A stretch of DNA of 64,000 nucleotides, taken from Dipteronia dyeriana (Eukaryota; Streptophyta; Magnoliopsida; Sapindales; Sapindaceae). The notes under the pieces are model-generated. The model searched no databases. It saw nothing but the letters and a program-made list of their open reading frames with translations, and had not been told where the DNA came from. Below, piece after piece: positions 34,208-45,909 of the stretch (positions are counted from its first letter, which is position 1; every line of letters begins with the position of its first letter). The DNA lies in contig CM065297.1 of the NCBI GenBank assembly GCA_032871835.1, positions 66,823,253-66,887,252 on the forward strand. Reading direction: 5' to 3'. A program made the translations under genes and the position numbers.

Positions 34208-36295
34208 TGTTGGGGTGTATGCCCTAAGCATGTTATATGTAAATGGATTTATGAAGTAAATAAGTAGAATGTTTTAATTCTATCTCGTAATGTTATTTAT
34301 TTTATAAACTTGTGCACATATATTTAACTTCCAAGATTGCCGGATTAATCTCGAACTGTGTATATGAGTGCCATATATGGATGGATACAGTAAGAGACAT
34401 GCAATCTGAAGAGTCCATAGATAGCAAATAAATCTGGGTACTTTATTTGTGGTTAATCTATAGCTGCGGTCCATTCCGTAATGTACGATGATTCTATCCT
34501 GAATCATTCATATGAGATATGAAAATTGAGGCACCTTGTATGATGTGATTATATTGGACTGGGTCATGATCTATTGGAATCTCTTACCAAGATCCGTTTA
34601 CTGATGAGATTCATATATATCAACTAACGATAGCTATATGTGGGTGATCTTAATCTTGAGTGTCTTATCGACTCCTTCAGGTTAGATCGTGGTCTTTGAT
34701 ATACCATGGGTGAGGTCGGATGTTGTTCCGGATCAATATGCTTCGTATATTGGGATTGCGGTCTGGCTTGTGGCTGGGAAGGTTTGTACACAATAGTGGA
34801 ATCCACTCATTCTTGTGAGAAGTAGATTGTAGTTCCCTTAAGGGTTGATTCGGGGCTTGGACAATATGAGCGCTCTCCCAATTCCGTAAGGAAATATGAT
34901 TTATTGTCCATTAGAGAATCAACGGTACTTAAAGGATATATGTAATTAGAGGGGTATAACGGACATTATGAGCCAGCTCTAATTATGAACTACTGTGGAG
35001 GATCACACAATGAGTAATAGCTATATCGATGGATGCCGAGTTGTGTCAGTCTGTGTAAAAACTTCTGCAGTTGAGAGAGTACAGCTTCAGGTTTTTAGTG
35101 GAATAATACTGGAGTTAATAATCAAGGAATATTAATTAAAGAGTTTAATTAATGATTCCGAGGATTATTGGAGCTCAAAATACTGTGGGTCCATTAGGTC
35201 CCCTTGCTAGCCCGATCGATTTAGGTAACAATGGTCACGGTTAATTAATTGGATTGTCCAATTAATTGTGTTACAAAAGTGACACGTATATATTCGGAAA
35301 TTAATTGAATAATGAGATTATTTAATTAATGAATGTTAATAGTTAAATTAATTAAATAATTAGATTATTTAATTATATTGATAATTATGAATTATTAATT
35401 ACCTATTAATTGGAGGGTGTTAGCTGATATATGGATTTAAGTGAAGATAAAATAATAGGATTATTTTATTTTTACTAAATCATTTATCTAAGTATTTGAA
35501 TTTAAGTTTAAATTTAAAATACTTATTATCACTTTTAATATATTAGATATATTTGAAAAGATAATTAAATCATATATATCAATTAATAACACAAGAGATT
35601 GCATTGGATGTAAATCGGTGTTTGCACATGAAACATTAGTCAAAAGAAGAATTTGCATAGGATGCAAATACTTGATACTCACATAATATGTATATATATA
35701 AACGGAAGTGCATGGGTTATTGTTTTTTGAGTTTGAGAAAAAAAAAGGTTGATTTTTTTGTGTACCTAATACACATGTAAAAAAATAAGATTTTTTTTTT
35801 TTTGCATCATATGAATTTTTTTTGGTGTACTTTAAAGAGAGAGATCAAGAAAAACAAAAGTTGTTTGTGATTTTGAATGTAATTGGCACAGTGACATGAA
35901 AAAGAAAAAGAAAAAAGAATATATATATATAGTTTCATGTTTTATGTGTTTTTGAAACATATAGAAGAAAGAGTTTCTTCAATTCTCTCTACATCCTTCA
36001 TTCAAATTCTTGAGACCGTTACGCGTCCACACACAGTTACCAGTCCCGGGAGATAGCGAGGAAGATTAAGTGGTTCAGACATGAGCATATCGTAAAATAA
36101 AGGAGCCTTCAAACATTGGTAATATTTTCTTCTTTTGATTATATCGATTTCAATTTCCCGTGTTTACATATTTTATGTATTAGTTCCGAAAAATAATTAC
36201 GATCCCAAGTTCACTGGTCCAAGATACAAATTATGATTTGTATAAAAATTTTGAAACCTAGTTCCACTGCGTAACCGGTAAACAGGGTTCCAACA
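34208..36295 (+). repeat. 3' LTR of Copia-B
   Basis: 2088 bases from TGTTGGGGTGTATG to GGGTTCCAACA, followed by CTTAC. It is shorter than the 5' LTR mainly because its (AT)n runs are short, and an A/G-rich AAAGAAAAAGAAAAA replaces one of them. Confidence 0.95.
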
Positions 36296-36814
36296 CTTAC
36301 CATGTAAAAATAATTCTTCGAATGTCTCTATTCTTGTCTCTTTATTATTTGTATATGTATTTCATTAAATCTTGTTTGAATTTTTATTGCTTGATATCTT
36401 TGTAAACAAGATTAATGTAGAGAAAGAGATGCACATATTATTTGTCGAATCAAGATTTGTTTCTTGTATTTTTGTAGTGTTTGGGACTTTGTATCTCATG
36501 AAATTCTATATCAAGTTGTAAGGTTCTTCTTAGTGAATTCACGTTGCAATATTCACAGTACAACTTGTTGAATTTGTGTTGCATTGAACATATTTGTATA
36601 TGAGATACATTGTCTCCTGTTGTATGTTTTGTAGACTAAGGGTGGTGAATTGAGCCTACATGTGGTAATTGTTTTCTCATGACAATCATATTAAGGTTAA
36701 TTTATATGCTCACCAAGTGTTTGACAAAAGATTTGAAAAAGTTTTTTTAAAATAGAGTGTCAGCCTATTCACCTCCATCTAGGTTGTTTAGTTCATAACC
36801 TTATAGGAATTTCA
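36296..36814 (+). repeat. SIRE-like LTR (S2, copy 2), segment 3 and LTR end
   Basis: Resumes the S2 LTR after Copia-B (TGTAAAAATAATTC aligns with GAGTAAAAATGATG at 10793). It ends after GCCTATTCACCTCCATCTAG and AGGAATTTCA. The end at 36814 is judged from the CA motif and the coding sequence that follows. No clear primer site is visible. Confidence 0.6.
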
Positions 36815-37966
36815 GTTGGCTTCAAAGTGGGTCACTTAAGGTAATTAATGTGATTCGGGATCTATAAGATTATTTACTTACTATATATATCAACATTAAG
36901 TCTAATATTGTTTATATTGATTGTCCATCTCTTGTTGATGAAACAGAAAAGGCATGGGATATTCTTCAAGCTATCCGTGAATGTGGTTCTTTATTTTCTT
37001 CTTGGTATTTGTTTACTAACAATTTTGTTGATAAGCTTGGACATAATATTAGTGACAAAAGCAAAGATGGTGAGGAACTAAATTCCTTGGAAGATAATGT
37101 TTATATAGGTAACTACCTAAGTGACATAACTTTGCATCAAGAAGAAATTGAAGATGACTTAAAAGAAGAGGATCTCTCGATGGATAATCAAGCTAGACAA
37201 GATCACTTTTCTTTACAACTCAATGAAGTGAATTGCAAATCAAAGACCACCAACTTCAACTTGATGGCAGGAGTTCAAACTCTTTAGAAGGAAATAGATT
37301 AATTATTGAAGGATGTTGAAGTGAAGAGTGAAGTAATAAAATGTCAAGAAAGAAAATATGGTTGAAGACAATATTGTGTTAGAATATTTAACTAGTGATT
37401 TTGTTAATAATTTTTTTTCTTGAAGTAAACAATTAAAAGAAAGGAAGAAGAGCTGGCAATCATGAAGATCATAGATCATTGAGCATGAGTACATCAAAGA
37501 GATTGACGTGAACAAGAAAAATATCAAGTACTTAACCATAGGAGCCATCAAACTTGATGTAGTAGTAGATCTTGGTAATCTTCATGAAGATTCAGTTGGC
37601 TTAGGCATTGTAGATAAGCATGTGGAGTCTCTTAAGACTAAAGGCAAGTCACTAAGAAACAAGAGGATTTCAAAGGCCAGTTCTTCCAAGGTCAAGAGAA
37701 AAATCAAGAAGAGTAAGGAGCCTTTACCATTGGTACATTCTCACCTAAATAGTAAATTTTATAAATTTATTCTAGTTTATCATTACTGTTATGTGGTTTG
37801 TCATATTAGGCCAATGTGTTATGAAAACATTAGGCATTGCAAACTTGGAATTATGCATTATGAAAATGTGAATAAAAAGTTGCCAAATCATTCTCCTAAG
37901 CATGTAATTAAATCAAGAGTAATAAATAACATCTCCAAGATTATCATTGTTAAATCATTCTCATAA
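36815..37966 (+). pseudogene. SIRE-like gag remnant with a damaged zinc knuckle
   Basis: Fragments read KAWDILQAIRECG, an acidic stretch (HQEEIEDDLKEEDLSMDNQA), then LDVVVDLGNLHEDSVGLGI and YCYVVCHIRPMC. SIRE-type gags have an LGxG-containing spacer followed by a CCHC knuckle of the type C-x2-C-x3-GH-IRP-x-C. Here the first Cys is Tyr and the Gly before His is Cys. Position directly after the S2 LTR supports a 5' LTR-gag arrangement. Protein similarity was judged by eye. Confidence 0.5.
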
Positions 37967-38536
37967 GCATGTATTTTCATTCAATAAGTGTGTAAATTTT
38001 CTTTGGTTTAATCCATGTCACTTCTATGTTCAAAAATGGATTTTTGGACTTGGAGAATTGATTTGGAAGTATACTTGAATGACTTATAATTTATCTCCTT
38101 GACATGTGAACTTGATTTTTATGACAAGCTTAAAACGATATTCATGAAATGTTCTTGATTGCACTAACTTGAATGCAAATGTGTGAAAGCAAATGAGAAG
38201 ACTAAACTCATTAAGGATCTAGTATCCATTCAATCAATAAGGATCTAGTATCCATTCAATTACTAAGGATCTTATATCCATATTAGTCTTCTCTCTCTTC
38301 TTGCTTATGACAAAAGGGTACAAATTGGTTTGAATTCTTATGGAAACTCTTTTGATGTTTGCTTTGCCATATACCATTGCTTAAACTTTGACGTTATATG
38401 TCTTGCATCCAAAGAAAAAACTTCACATATTCATTCTTGAAAATAAAACTCCTTGATTCTCTCTCAATTATTTAAGTTGCATAAAATTTATGTATATGAT
38501 AAAGCAATCATCTTTAGTTTGAATATCTCTCCTCAC
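37967..38536. repeat. AT-rich tail of the SIRE-like fragment with a 26-base tandem repeat
   Basis: No gene is apparent. At 38213-38281, AAGGATCTAGTATCCATTCA is repeated 2.6 times with a 26-base period. The fragment ends where the Copia-C LTR begins. Confidence 0.55.
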
Positions 38537-40555
38537 TGCCCTAAAGATGTAATTTGTAAATGGATTTATGAAATAAATAAAAGAAAATTTTAATTCAATC
38601 TTGTTGTGTTATATTATAACTTGTGCATATTAACATCTAAGATTGCCAGATGTAATCTCTAACTGTGTATATGAGTGTCATATACAGATGGATACAGTAA
38701 GAGACGTGCAATCTAAAGAGCATAGATAGCAAATAAAGTTGGGTACTTTATTTGACGTTAATCTATAGTTGCGGTCCATTCCGTAAAGTACGGTGATTCT
38801 ATTCTAAATCATTCATATGAGATATCGGAATGGAGGCACCTTGTATGATGTGATCATATAGGACTGGGCCATGATCTTTATGAATCTCTCACCAAGATCC
38901 ATTTACTAATGAGAATTACAAATATCAATTAATAATGGCTATATGTGGGTGATCTTAATCCAGAGTGTCTTATCAACTCCATCAGGCTAGATCGTGGTCT
39001 TTGATATATCATGGGTGGGGTCGGATGCAGTTCCTTATCAATATGCTCCATATGTTGAGATTACGGTTTGGCTTTTGGTTGCGAATTTTTGTACACAATA
39101 GTGGAATCCACTCATTCTTGGGAGAAGTAGATGGTAGTTCCCTTAAGGGTTGATCCGGGGCTTGGAAAATATGAGCGCTTTTCATAATTCCGTGAGAAAA
39201 TAGGATTTATTATCTACTAGAGAATCAACGGTACTTAAAGGATATATGTAATTAAAAGGGAATAACGAGCTTTATGATCCAACTCTAATTATAAACTTCC
39301 GTGGAGGATCACACCATGTGTAGTAGCTATATTGATGGACATCGACTTGTATCAGTCTGTGTAAATGTATCTGCAGTTGAGAAATTGCAGCTTCGGGTTT
39401 TTAGTTGAACAACAACGGAGTTAATAATCAAGAAATATTAATTAAAGAGTTTAATTAACGTTTTCGAGGATTATTGAAGCTCAAAATATTGTGGGTCCAT
39501 TAAGTCCTCTTGCTAGCCCGATCAATTTAGGTAACAATGGTCACGGTTATTTAATTGGATTGTCCGACTAATTATGTTACGAAAGTGACACGTATTTATT
39601 CAGGAATTAATTGAATAATGAGATTATTTGATTAATGAATAATGGTGGTTAAATAAATTAAATAATAAGATTATTTAATTATGTTATTAATTACTAAATG
39701 GAGGGTGTTTGTTGATATTTGTGTTTTGAATAAAATTAGATAATATGAATTTTTTATTTAGGTAGTTTGAATTCAAATCAAATCAAATAAACAAAATATT
39801 AATCAATATCTTTAAAGATATATGATATCTTAAAAGATTAGATTGATTGGTTTTAATTAAATATTAATTTTGAATTTAAAATAGTATAAATTCAATTAGA
39901 TGATAGCTTTTCATAAAAATAAATTAAAGATTTTATTTTAAATAAAAAGATATCATGAGGTTTTTAAAAGAGAAAGTATATATATCTGATATATATTTTC
40001 TTTGAAAACCAACCATAACAAGTTATCAAGTAACACAAGAGACAAAAAGAGAATTTGGTCTCTTTGGCTTGATGTGCAAGGGTTGTGCGTGAGACAAAAA
40101 AAAACGTAGATGAAAAATAAAGTGTGGTCTGGGGCCAGAAATGAAAATATATATATATATATTTTTGTCTTTGATCCATTCCATACATAGAAAACAAGTG
40201 TTGTTTTCTTAAATTTCTTCTATCTCATTCAAGTTTCTGAGTACCGTTACGCACCCACACACAGTTACCAGTCCTGGGAGAAAGCGAGTAAGATAACGTG
40301 GTACAGACCGGGAGCATATCGTTAAGTTAACGAGCCTCCAAACGTTGGTAAGGTTCTTATAAGATTTCTTCTTCTAAATATATTGATTTCAATTTCATTT
40401 ATATACGTATATTTTACTATTGTAATAATAATTTTATATGAATAAGTTTCGAAAAAATTACGAACTTAAGTTCACTGGTCCCAGATCGTTTATGATCTGT
40501 ATTAAGAATTTTAAAACCTATTTCCACTACGTTACCAGTGAATGAGGTTCCAACA
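38537..40555 (+). repeat. 5' LTR of Copia-C, left end truncated
   Basis: Matches the Copia-A/B LTRs from TGCCCTAAAGATG on. About the first dozen bases (TGTTGGGGTTTA) are missing, so no left target duplication can be read. It ends GAGGTTCCAACA. Its 3' half differs from A and B but shares TATCTTTAAAGATAT with the Copia-D LTR, so C and D form one subfamily. Confidence 0.88.
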
Positions 40556-41348
40556 ATTGGTATCAGAGTCAATTTGTCGGAATAGGAAATTGCTTTCAAT
40601 GCTCTTATATGTATGAATGTGTGAGCACCATCTATATGATTATATGAATGTTTATAATTAAATTGTTTAATTTAAACATGGTTGATCGTAATTTTTTATG
40701 GTACCGTGGATTTAGGGTTTATGGGTTATATAATTTTATTACTATTATTTTTACTATTAGAGTATTGTAAATTCAAATGATTGTAACCAGTAAACGAAGA
40801 CCTGAAAAAATACGCGCAACGCGGTACTGTTCAAGCGATACTGTTCACACGGTTCCATTGGCAAATGTTGCCTAGTGTGTTTTGTGCTGATTTCCTGTTT
40901 CGAATTCATGAGATGAATCGGAGTGACTTGAAGAGACTGGAAGACTCGAAAATTACAAGAAGACCAAGGAATGCCTTGGGGTTATTTTTGTAATTTTAGA
41001 TTCCATTTTTTTAGGTTAAAAAACCCATAATACTCGGTCAATTCATGTATGCTCTATATTATGTGATGATAAAAGCATTGCCATGCATACGTATGTCATT
41101 TAGATTAGATGTGCTTACACAGATATGTTTGATATCTCATACATGCATCATAACCTGATATTTTTGTTTTTTTTAATTGAGATTAAAATGAGCAATATAC
41201 ATAAATGACTATAAATAATGAGATTAGTTTTTTAATGATTAGAAAACTTGGTAATTCTCATTAATATTAATCAAGTTATTAAAGAGTTTAATAAGTTAGA
41301 ATAATATGGTCATTTATTGTAATTAGATTAATATGATTAATTACCTAA
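40556..41348 (+). other. Primer site and leader of Copia-C, cut by Gypsy-2
   Basis: TGGTATCAGAGTC at 40558-40570 is a one-base variant of the initiator-Met primer site. The leader aligns with those of Copia-A and Copia-B. It stops at TTACCTAA, where Gypsy-2 begins, whereas Copia-B reads TTACCTAATAATAAATG without a break (about 29525). CCTAA is the left target duplication of Gypsy-2. Confidence 0.85.
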
Positions 41349-42568
41349 TGTTAATAGCCAAATTTGGCTGGGGATATAAAGGGAAATTTTCCACCCTCTA
41401 ACCTTCATGCAAGGGTTAAAATTCGGGCTTAAGTAAAGAAATATCAGGGTCCCCGTGATTAAGCTACCACACGATCCTCCAGAAGCTAGGTGAGGCCGCC
41501 CATACCATCTGAACATCTTGCATGCATCCAGGCTCACATGTTAAAGCCCGACGTATGAGGTCAAACCCCGTATACTAGAATAGAAGCCCGAAGCTAGGTC
41601 AATGTAGGAGGACCTGGGTTTCCCAAGGTTGAGGTGTACCTCCTCTAGAGCAAGTTACCATCTCTACTTCCACCAAGAGACCTTCAGGGTGCCGAACTTG
41701 TCTTGCAACACCCTCATACTTCGTCAAGGTATAATCTTAACCAATCCGAGAAGGCAAAGAGGAAGTCCGCAAAGCCCTGTCATCAATGAAAAGCACCGAC
41801 ACGGTTAGGTCAAACTCCAATGAAGGCCTGAAAATGGTCGATAACAATATTAGTACTAAAACACACCTCGCCGATCGAAGTAACAAGCGCCACGTTTGAT
41901 AACCTCTATGAGGTACCCTACTAGGGCAACACACAGTGTCAGAACTATGCGCCAACGTACACTTAACCATTACAAGCGTGAAGCCCAAGTCATTGAGACC
42001 AAAGAGGAAAAAAAGTTATCTCCTTCTAAGATATCCTCGAATCAGTTACTCAGTTAAAGTCAAACACGTTTAATTGCAACATCCTGCCTTATAAGGGGGG
42101 ATTTGATTTAGTGATTGAAGGCGGGAGAATAACTAGCTAAACCTAAAATCTGCAGCATAAATACGTTTAGGCATGCACGAAAGAGGGGCTCTCGGATACA
42201 TAAAAAATCAGGACCGAAATTCGATACCAGAAAACGCAGCTCCATTGTCACCCAGGTTCTATTGATAGAACATGGCCACCAACCGGAAACTTTGTCCACT
42301 TATCGACAGGCACGAGGTTTCCATCTCCAGTCCATTCAAAGAGAGTGAGAAAGAGAAATCGAGTGATTTAATTCCCCTATACAATTAGTTAAAAGCAATC
42401 AATAAAATAGTGCCATTTCATCACATTTCTCCTTTAGAGTTTAGTTGCCATTTCGTATCCTCCTTCTTAACACCTTACTGGGGTACCTTCCTCGATCACG
42501 ACCCCCGAGGTAGCGGTGTTGAAGGTGTTAACTGATATTCCTCAACTTGAGCAAATTTTTAGATAACA
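41349..42568 (+). repeat. 5' LTR of Gypsy-2
   Basis: 1220 bases from TGTTAATAGCC to TTTAGATAACA, with TGTTA/TAACA inverted ends. It matches 52482-53202 over its first roughly 700 bases. ORF-like stretches inside it are chance. Confidence 0.9.
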
Positions 42569-42573
42569 CTTTT

Positions 42574-42590
42574 TGTCGCCGTCTACAGGA
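42574..42590 (+). other. Primer binding site of Gypsy-2
   Basis: TGTCGCCGTCTACAGGA lies six bases after the LTR and is close to the usual Tat primer site TGGCGCCGTCTGTGGGA. It is mutated at several positions. Confidence 0.7.
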
Positions 42591-42886
42591 AAAAATACAC
42601 ACCCTTTTAAAATCACGTATTTAAGTTTCTTTTACAAATACAGTCATGCCATGAACCTTCGATCTTCCCAAGGGCATCCTGAGGCGTCAGGGTGCTAATC
42701 TGTGGCCTCCATTCAAAATGCCCAGGGAAATGAGAACAGAAGGACCTAATGCAATAGATCCAGATCATGTATACTATTAGTGGAGGACCCACCTTGGCTA
42801 GCACCTCCAACAACTCCAGAAAGAACCACGCAAGGAAGATTCCTCAGGTTGAAGAGGGGAGTGGTGTATTCAAAGTATGTTAGGGG
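42591..42886 (+). other. Remnant of the Gypsy-2 leader and gag
   Basis: Only about 300 bases separate the primer site from protease, where Tat elements normally have more than 1.5 kb of gag. No Retrotrans_gag motif or zinc knuckle is present. The region was evidently deleted. Confidence 0.6.
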
Positions 42887-44258
42887 ATGAAGGGGATTTC
42901 CCAGTCAGCACACATTGTTTTCACCAAAGCAGATGTGTACAATATCATGCAGCCACACGACGATCCTATGGTGATCACGGTGCAGATCGTCAATTGCCTG
43001 GTCCACCGTGTACTGATCAACCCAGATAATAGCATAGATATCCTATTCAAGGACACCTTGGAGAAGCACGATTTAAAGCAGTGGTGCTACAACAGCTGCA
43101 CATATCCTTTTATACGCCTTCACTAGGGACTCAATCATACTAGTGGGATCGAAGATCCTCCCAGTAATCATTGAGATCTTACCTCTACAACAAAATCTAA
43201 TGACGTACTTTGTCATGGTTGACACCCCTTAACCTACAACGCCATCTTAGGGAGGCCTTTCCTATCAGCCCTCAAGGGGGAATTATCCATCTACCACAAC
43301 ATCCTGAAGTTTCTAGTAAGAAACTAGGTTAGAGAGGTACGAGGAGACCAACAGGTAGCCTGTGATTGTTACACAGTCTCTACCAACCCTACAGTGCTGG
43401 TAAAGCAATTCGCCTGAGTAGCCGTGGTCTGTTTGCCAGAAGTGGTTCCCGAGACCTCAAAGCTTGAGAGAGGTTCATGGGATGACATCCAAGGTGAGGA
43501 AAAGGTAGATAAGGACCAGGAATTGGCTAGTGGCCACCCCATGGATAAGCTAGAAGAGATCCCAATCAGAAGAGACGACCCATTCAAGGTCACCCTGGAG
43601 CCAAGAGTAAAGAAATGACTGATCGGTCTACTTCAGAAGTTCAACGACATATTCGCCTAGAGCCATGACGAGATGCTGGGAATCTCGATATCCTTGGCTA
43701 TACATCGGCTGGCAGTCGACCCTACTGTCAAACTGATCAAAAAGAAAAGGTGTCATTTTAATGCCGAAAGAAACATCGTAGTTCAATAGGAGGTTGATAA
43801 ACTGATCAGAGCGGGGTTTATCAGGGAATCTCGATACCCCAAGTAGATCGTAAATCTGGTTATGGTCACTAAAGAAAATGAGAAGTGGCGTATGTGCATC
43901 GATTACACTGACCTCAACCGAGCTAGCCCCAAGGACAGTTTCTCGTTGCCAAAGATCGACCAGTTAATGGACTCTACCTCGGAGAACAAGCTCCTAAGCT
44001 TCATGGATACTTTTTTGGGGTATACCAGATCATGATGCACCCCGCAGATTAAGACAAAACCAATTTCATCACTGGGTAGGGCCTTTACTGCCATAAGGTA
44101 ACACTATTTGGCCTCAAGAATGCAGGTGCTACATACCAACGTCTGGTCAACCGACAGTTCAAGTCCGAGGTTGGAAGGACAATAAGGGTGTATATAGAAA
44201 ACATGATCACCAAGTCCCAGATAGCAGAAGAGCACCAGAACCACCTCGCAGGACCTTT
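42887..44258 (+). pseudogene. Gypsy-2 protease and reverse transcriptase, interrupted (continues at 45812-45909)
   Basis: The protease region reads VLINPDNSIDILF, where related elements have an active-site DGG/SS before ADILF, so it is probably inactive. The protease tail YNAILGRPFLSALKGELS is well kept. RT shows WRMCIDYTDLNRASPKDSF, SLPKIDQLMDSTSENKLLSF and TYQRLVNRQF. The catalytic motif reads YIENM instead of YIDDM. Several stops occur. At 44258 RT is split by a solo LTR and resumes at 45812, running to 45909. Confidence 0.88.
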
Positions 44259-45166
44259 TGAAATTCCCTAGGAAGTGTGTGTCTATAAATCTATAGGGGG
44301 GGTGAATAGGTTTTTAATTCGATTGATTACCAATTTTGCAAGTTAATCAATATTTGTAAAACTACCCCATTCTACCAAGTATTCAAATAAAAATGACAAT
44401 AAACATAAAGTAATAACAACAGACAATATATATGTGGACACCCTCCAAATGGGAAAAACCATGGGCTGTTCAGTGCGCCACACTCGATCCTCAAAATCTA
44501 CTATTGAATGAAAATTTACAACCTAGGTTGACCTCTTGTCACACCCAATATGGTTACCAACCCTTTCACTCTACCTGACGGGCCTTTTATAGTAATTTTG
44601 GATCACCAACCTTGTGCACTAACCACTTAGCCACAAGCATAATTAACAATGAAGAGATAATGGAAACCTAAGTGAATATACAACAATATTCTATATTCAG
44701 AAATGCAAGGTCAAAACATTCATGCTTATCTAGGATTAATAATGACAAGAGAAGCAAATCTTATATATAAATGTTCTAAATTCAAAGGCAAGAAGAATTA
44801 GCTAGAAAGGTAAAAATGTCCTAAATTCTAGCCATCACTAATCAATACTCTCAACCAACAATCAATACCACAAGCATGTCATAAAAGCTATTAAGCATAC
44901 ATGCATGTATTTAATTTGCAATAAAGACTGAAACCTAGGTATACATGTCTTAGTAATGAAACTATAATGTCTAGGCATGTAGAAATTACCTAGTCAAGAA
45001 GAAGATGATGCTAAATGCTTAGATGATCCTAGAATAAAACTATATGATCATGAGATGAAGTTAGGTTGAGTGAAAATGAGTGTTTGAGAGTCTTTCTCAC
45101 TCTAGAAAAGCTAGGTTACTCAAAGATGGCTTCTTGGACTCTTTTGAACCAAAGAGAAGATAAGAG

Positions 45167-45213
<47 letters not shown>

Positions 45214-45811
45214 CCCTACACAAAGTGATGTCGTTTTGGATGAAAGGCAACCATATCCCGTTAGGACCGTTGGCTAGACCGCGATACATGTGAGTGTTCA
45301 GACCGCGACACAAAGAGTGGTGCATCGCTTGGACACCACCACTTTGTAGACCACTGTGCATGCAAGTGCACAGACCGCAGTCTGGACAGCATGCGATGCC
45401 TGGGAAACTTCGCTTGGAAGACCGATGTGCATGTAAATAGAACATGCGCAGTAGAAGCAGCGTTCAACCACTAAAGAACATCGTTGTGTAGACCGCGGCA
45501 GAGGCAACGCATAGGGAGCAGTCAGAACCATAGACAAGAGGTAAAATCCTCTTTTAAGGCAAACAAGAGGCATCAAACATCTAAGTAAGAGTTAAGGCAC
45601 AAAAGGCACACAAGAAGGCAATTAAACAAGCATGCAAGATGATAAAAAACACGCATGAGAGTGTGTGTGTGCACTAATACCTCTTCAATGAAAGTTAATA
45701 AAGTGATTTTACCTTTGAAGCTTGAGATGGCCTAAACTACCCTTACATATTAATCCCCAAATATGTGGTTTTTCAACCGAAATAAGCCAATAAAAAATCA
45801 AGGAACTTACA
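44259..45811 (-). repeat. Solo LTR, type S1, inserted in Gypsy-2 RT
   Basis: On the minus strand it runs TGTAAGTTCCTTG...GGGAATTTCA, 1553 bases. It is flanked by CCTTT at 44254-44258 and 45812-45816. Removing it and one CCTTT restores the RT alignment with 48370-48390. Homologous to 24680-26440. Confidence 0.92.
45170..45210. repeat. (AT)n microsatellite
   Basis: About 20 AT units inside the solo S1 LTR. Confidence 0.95.
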
Positions 45812-45909
45812 CCTTTCAAATATTAAGAGACATCCAAATATGGTTGAACCTAGTCAAGTGTGCATTCGGGTAACTGCGGGCAAGTTCCTCAGCTTCATGG
45901 TCCATAACA

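Larger units (their letters stand above)
26686..36295 (+). mobile_element. Copia-B, full-length Ty1/copia retrotransposon with 5-base target duplication
   Basis: TGTTGGGG...CCAACA LTRs are flanked by CTTAC at 26681-26685 and 36296-36300. Length is 9610 bases. It is the same family as Copia-A with the same primer site, leader, polypurine tract and gene order, but a longer gag. Many stops mark it as inactive. It lies within an S2-type LTR. Confidence 0.95.
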
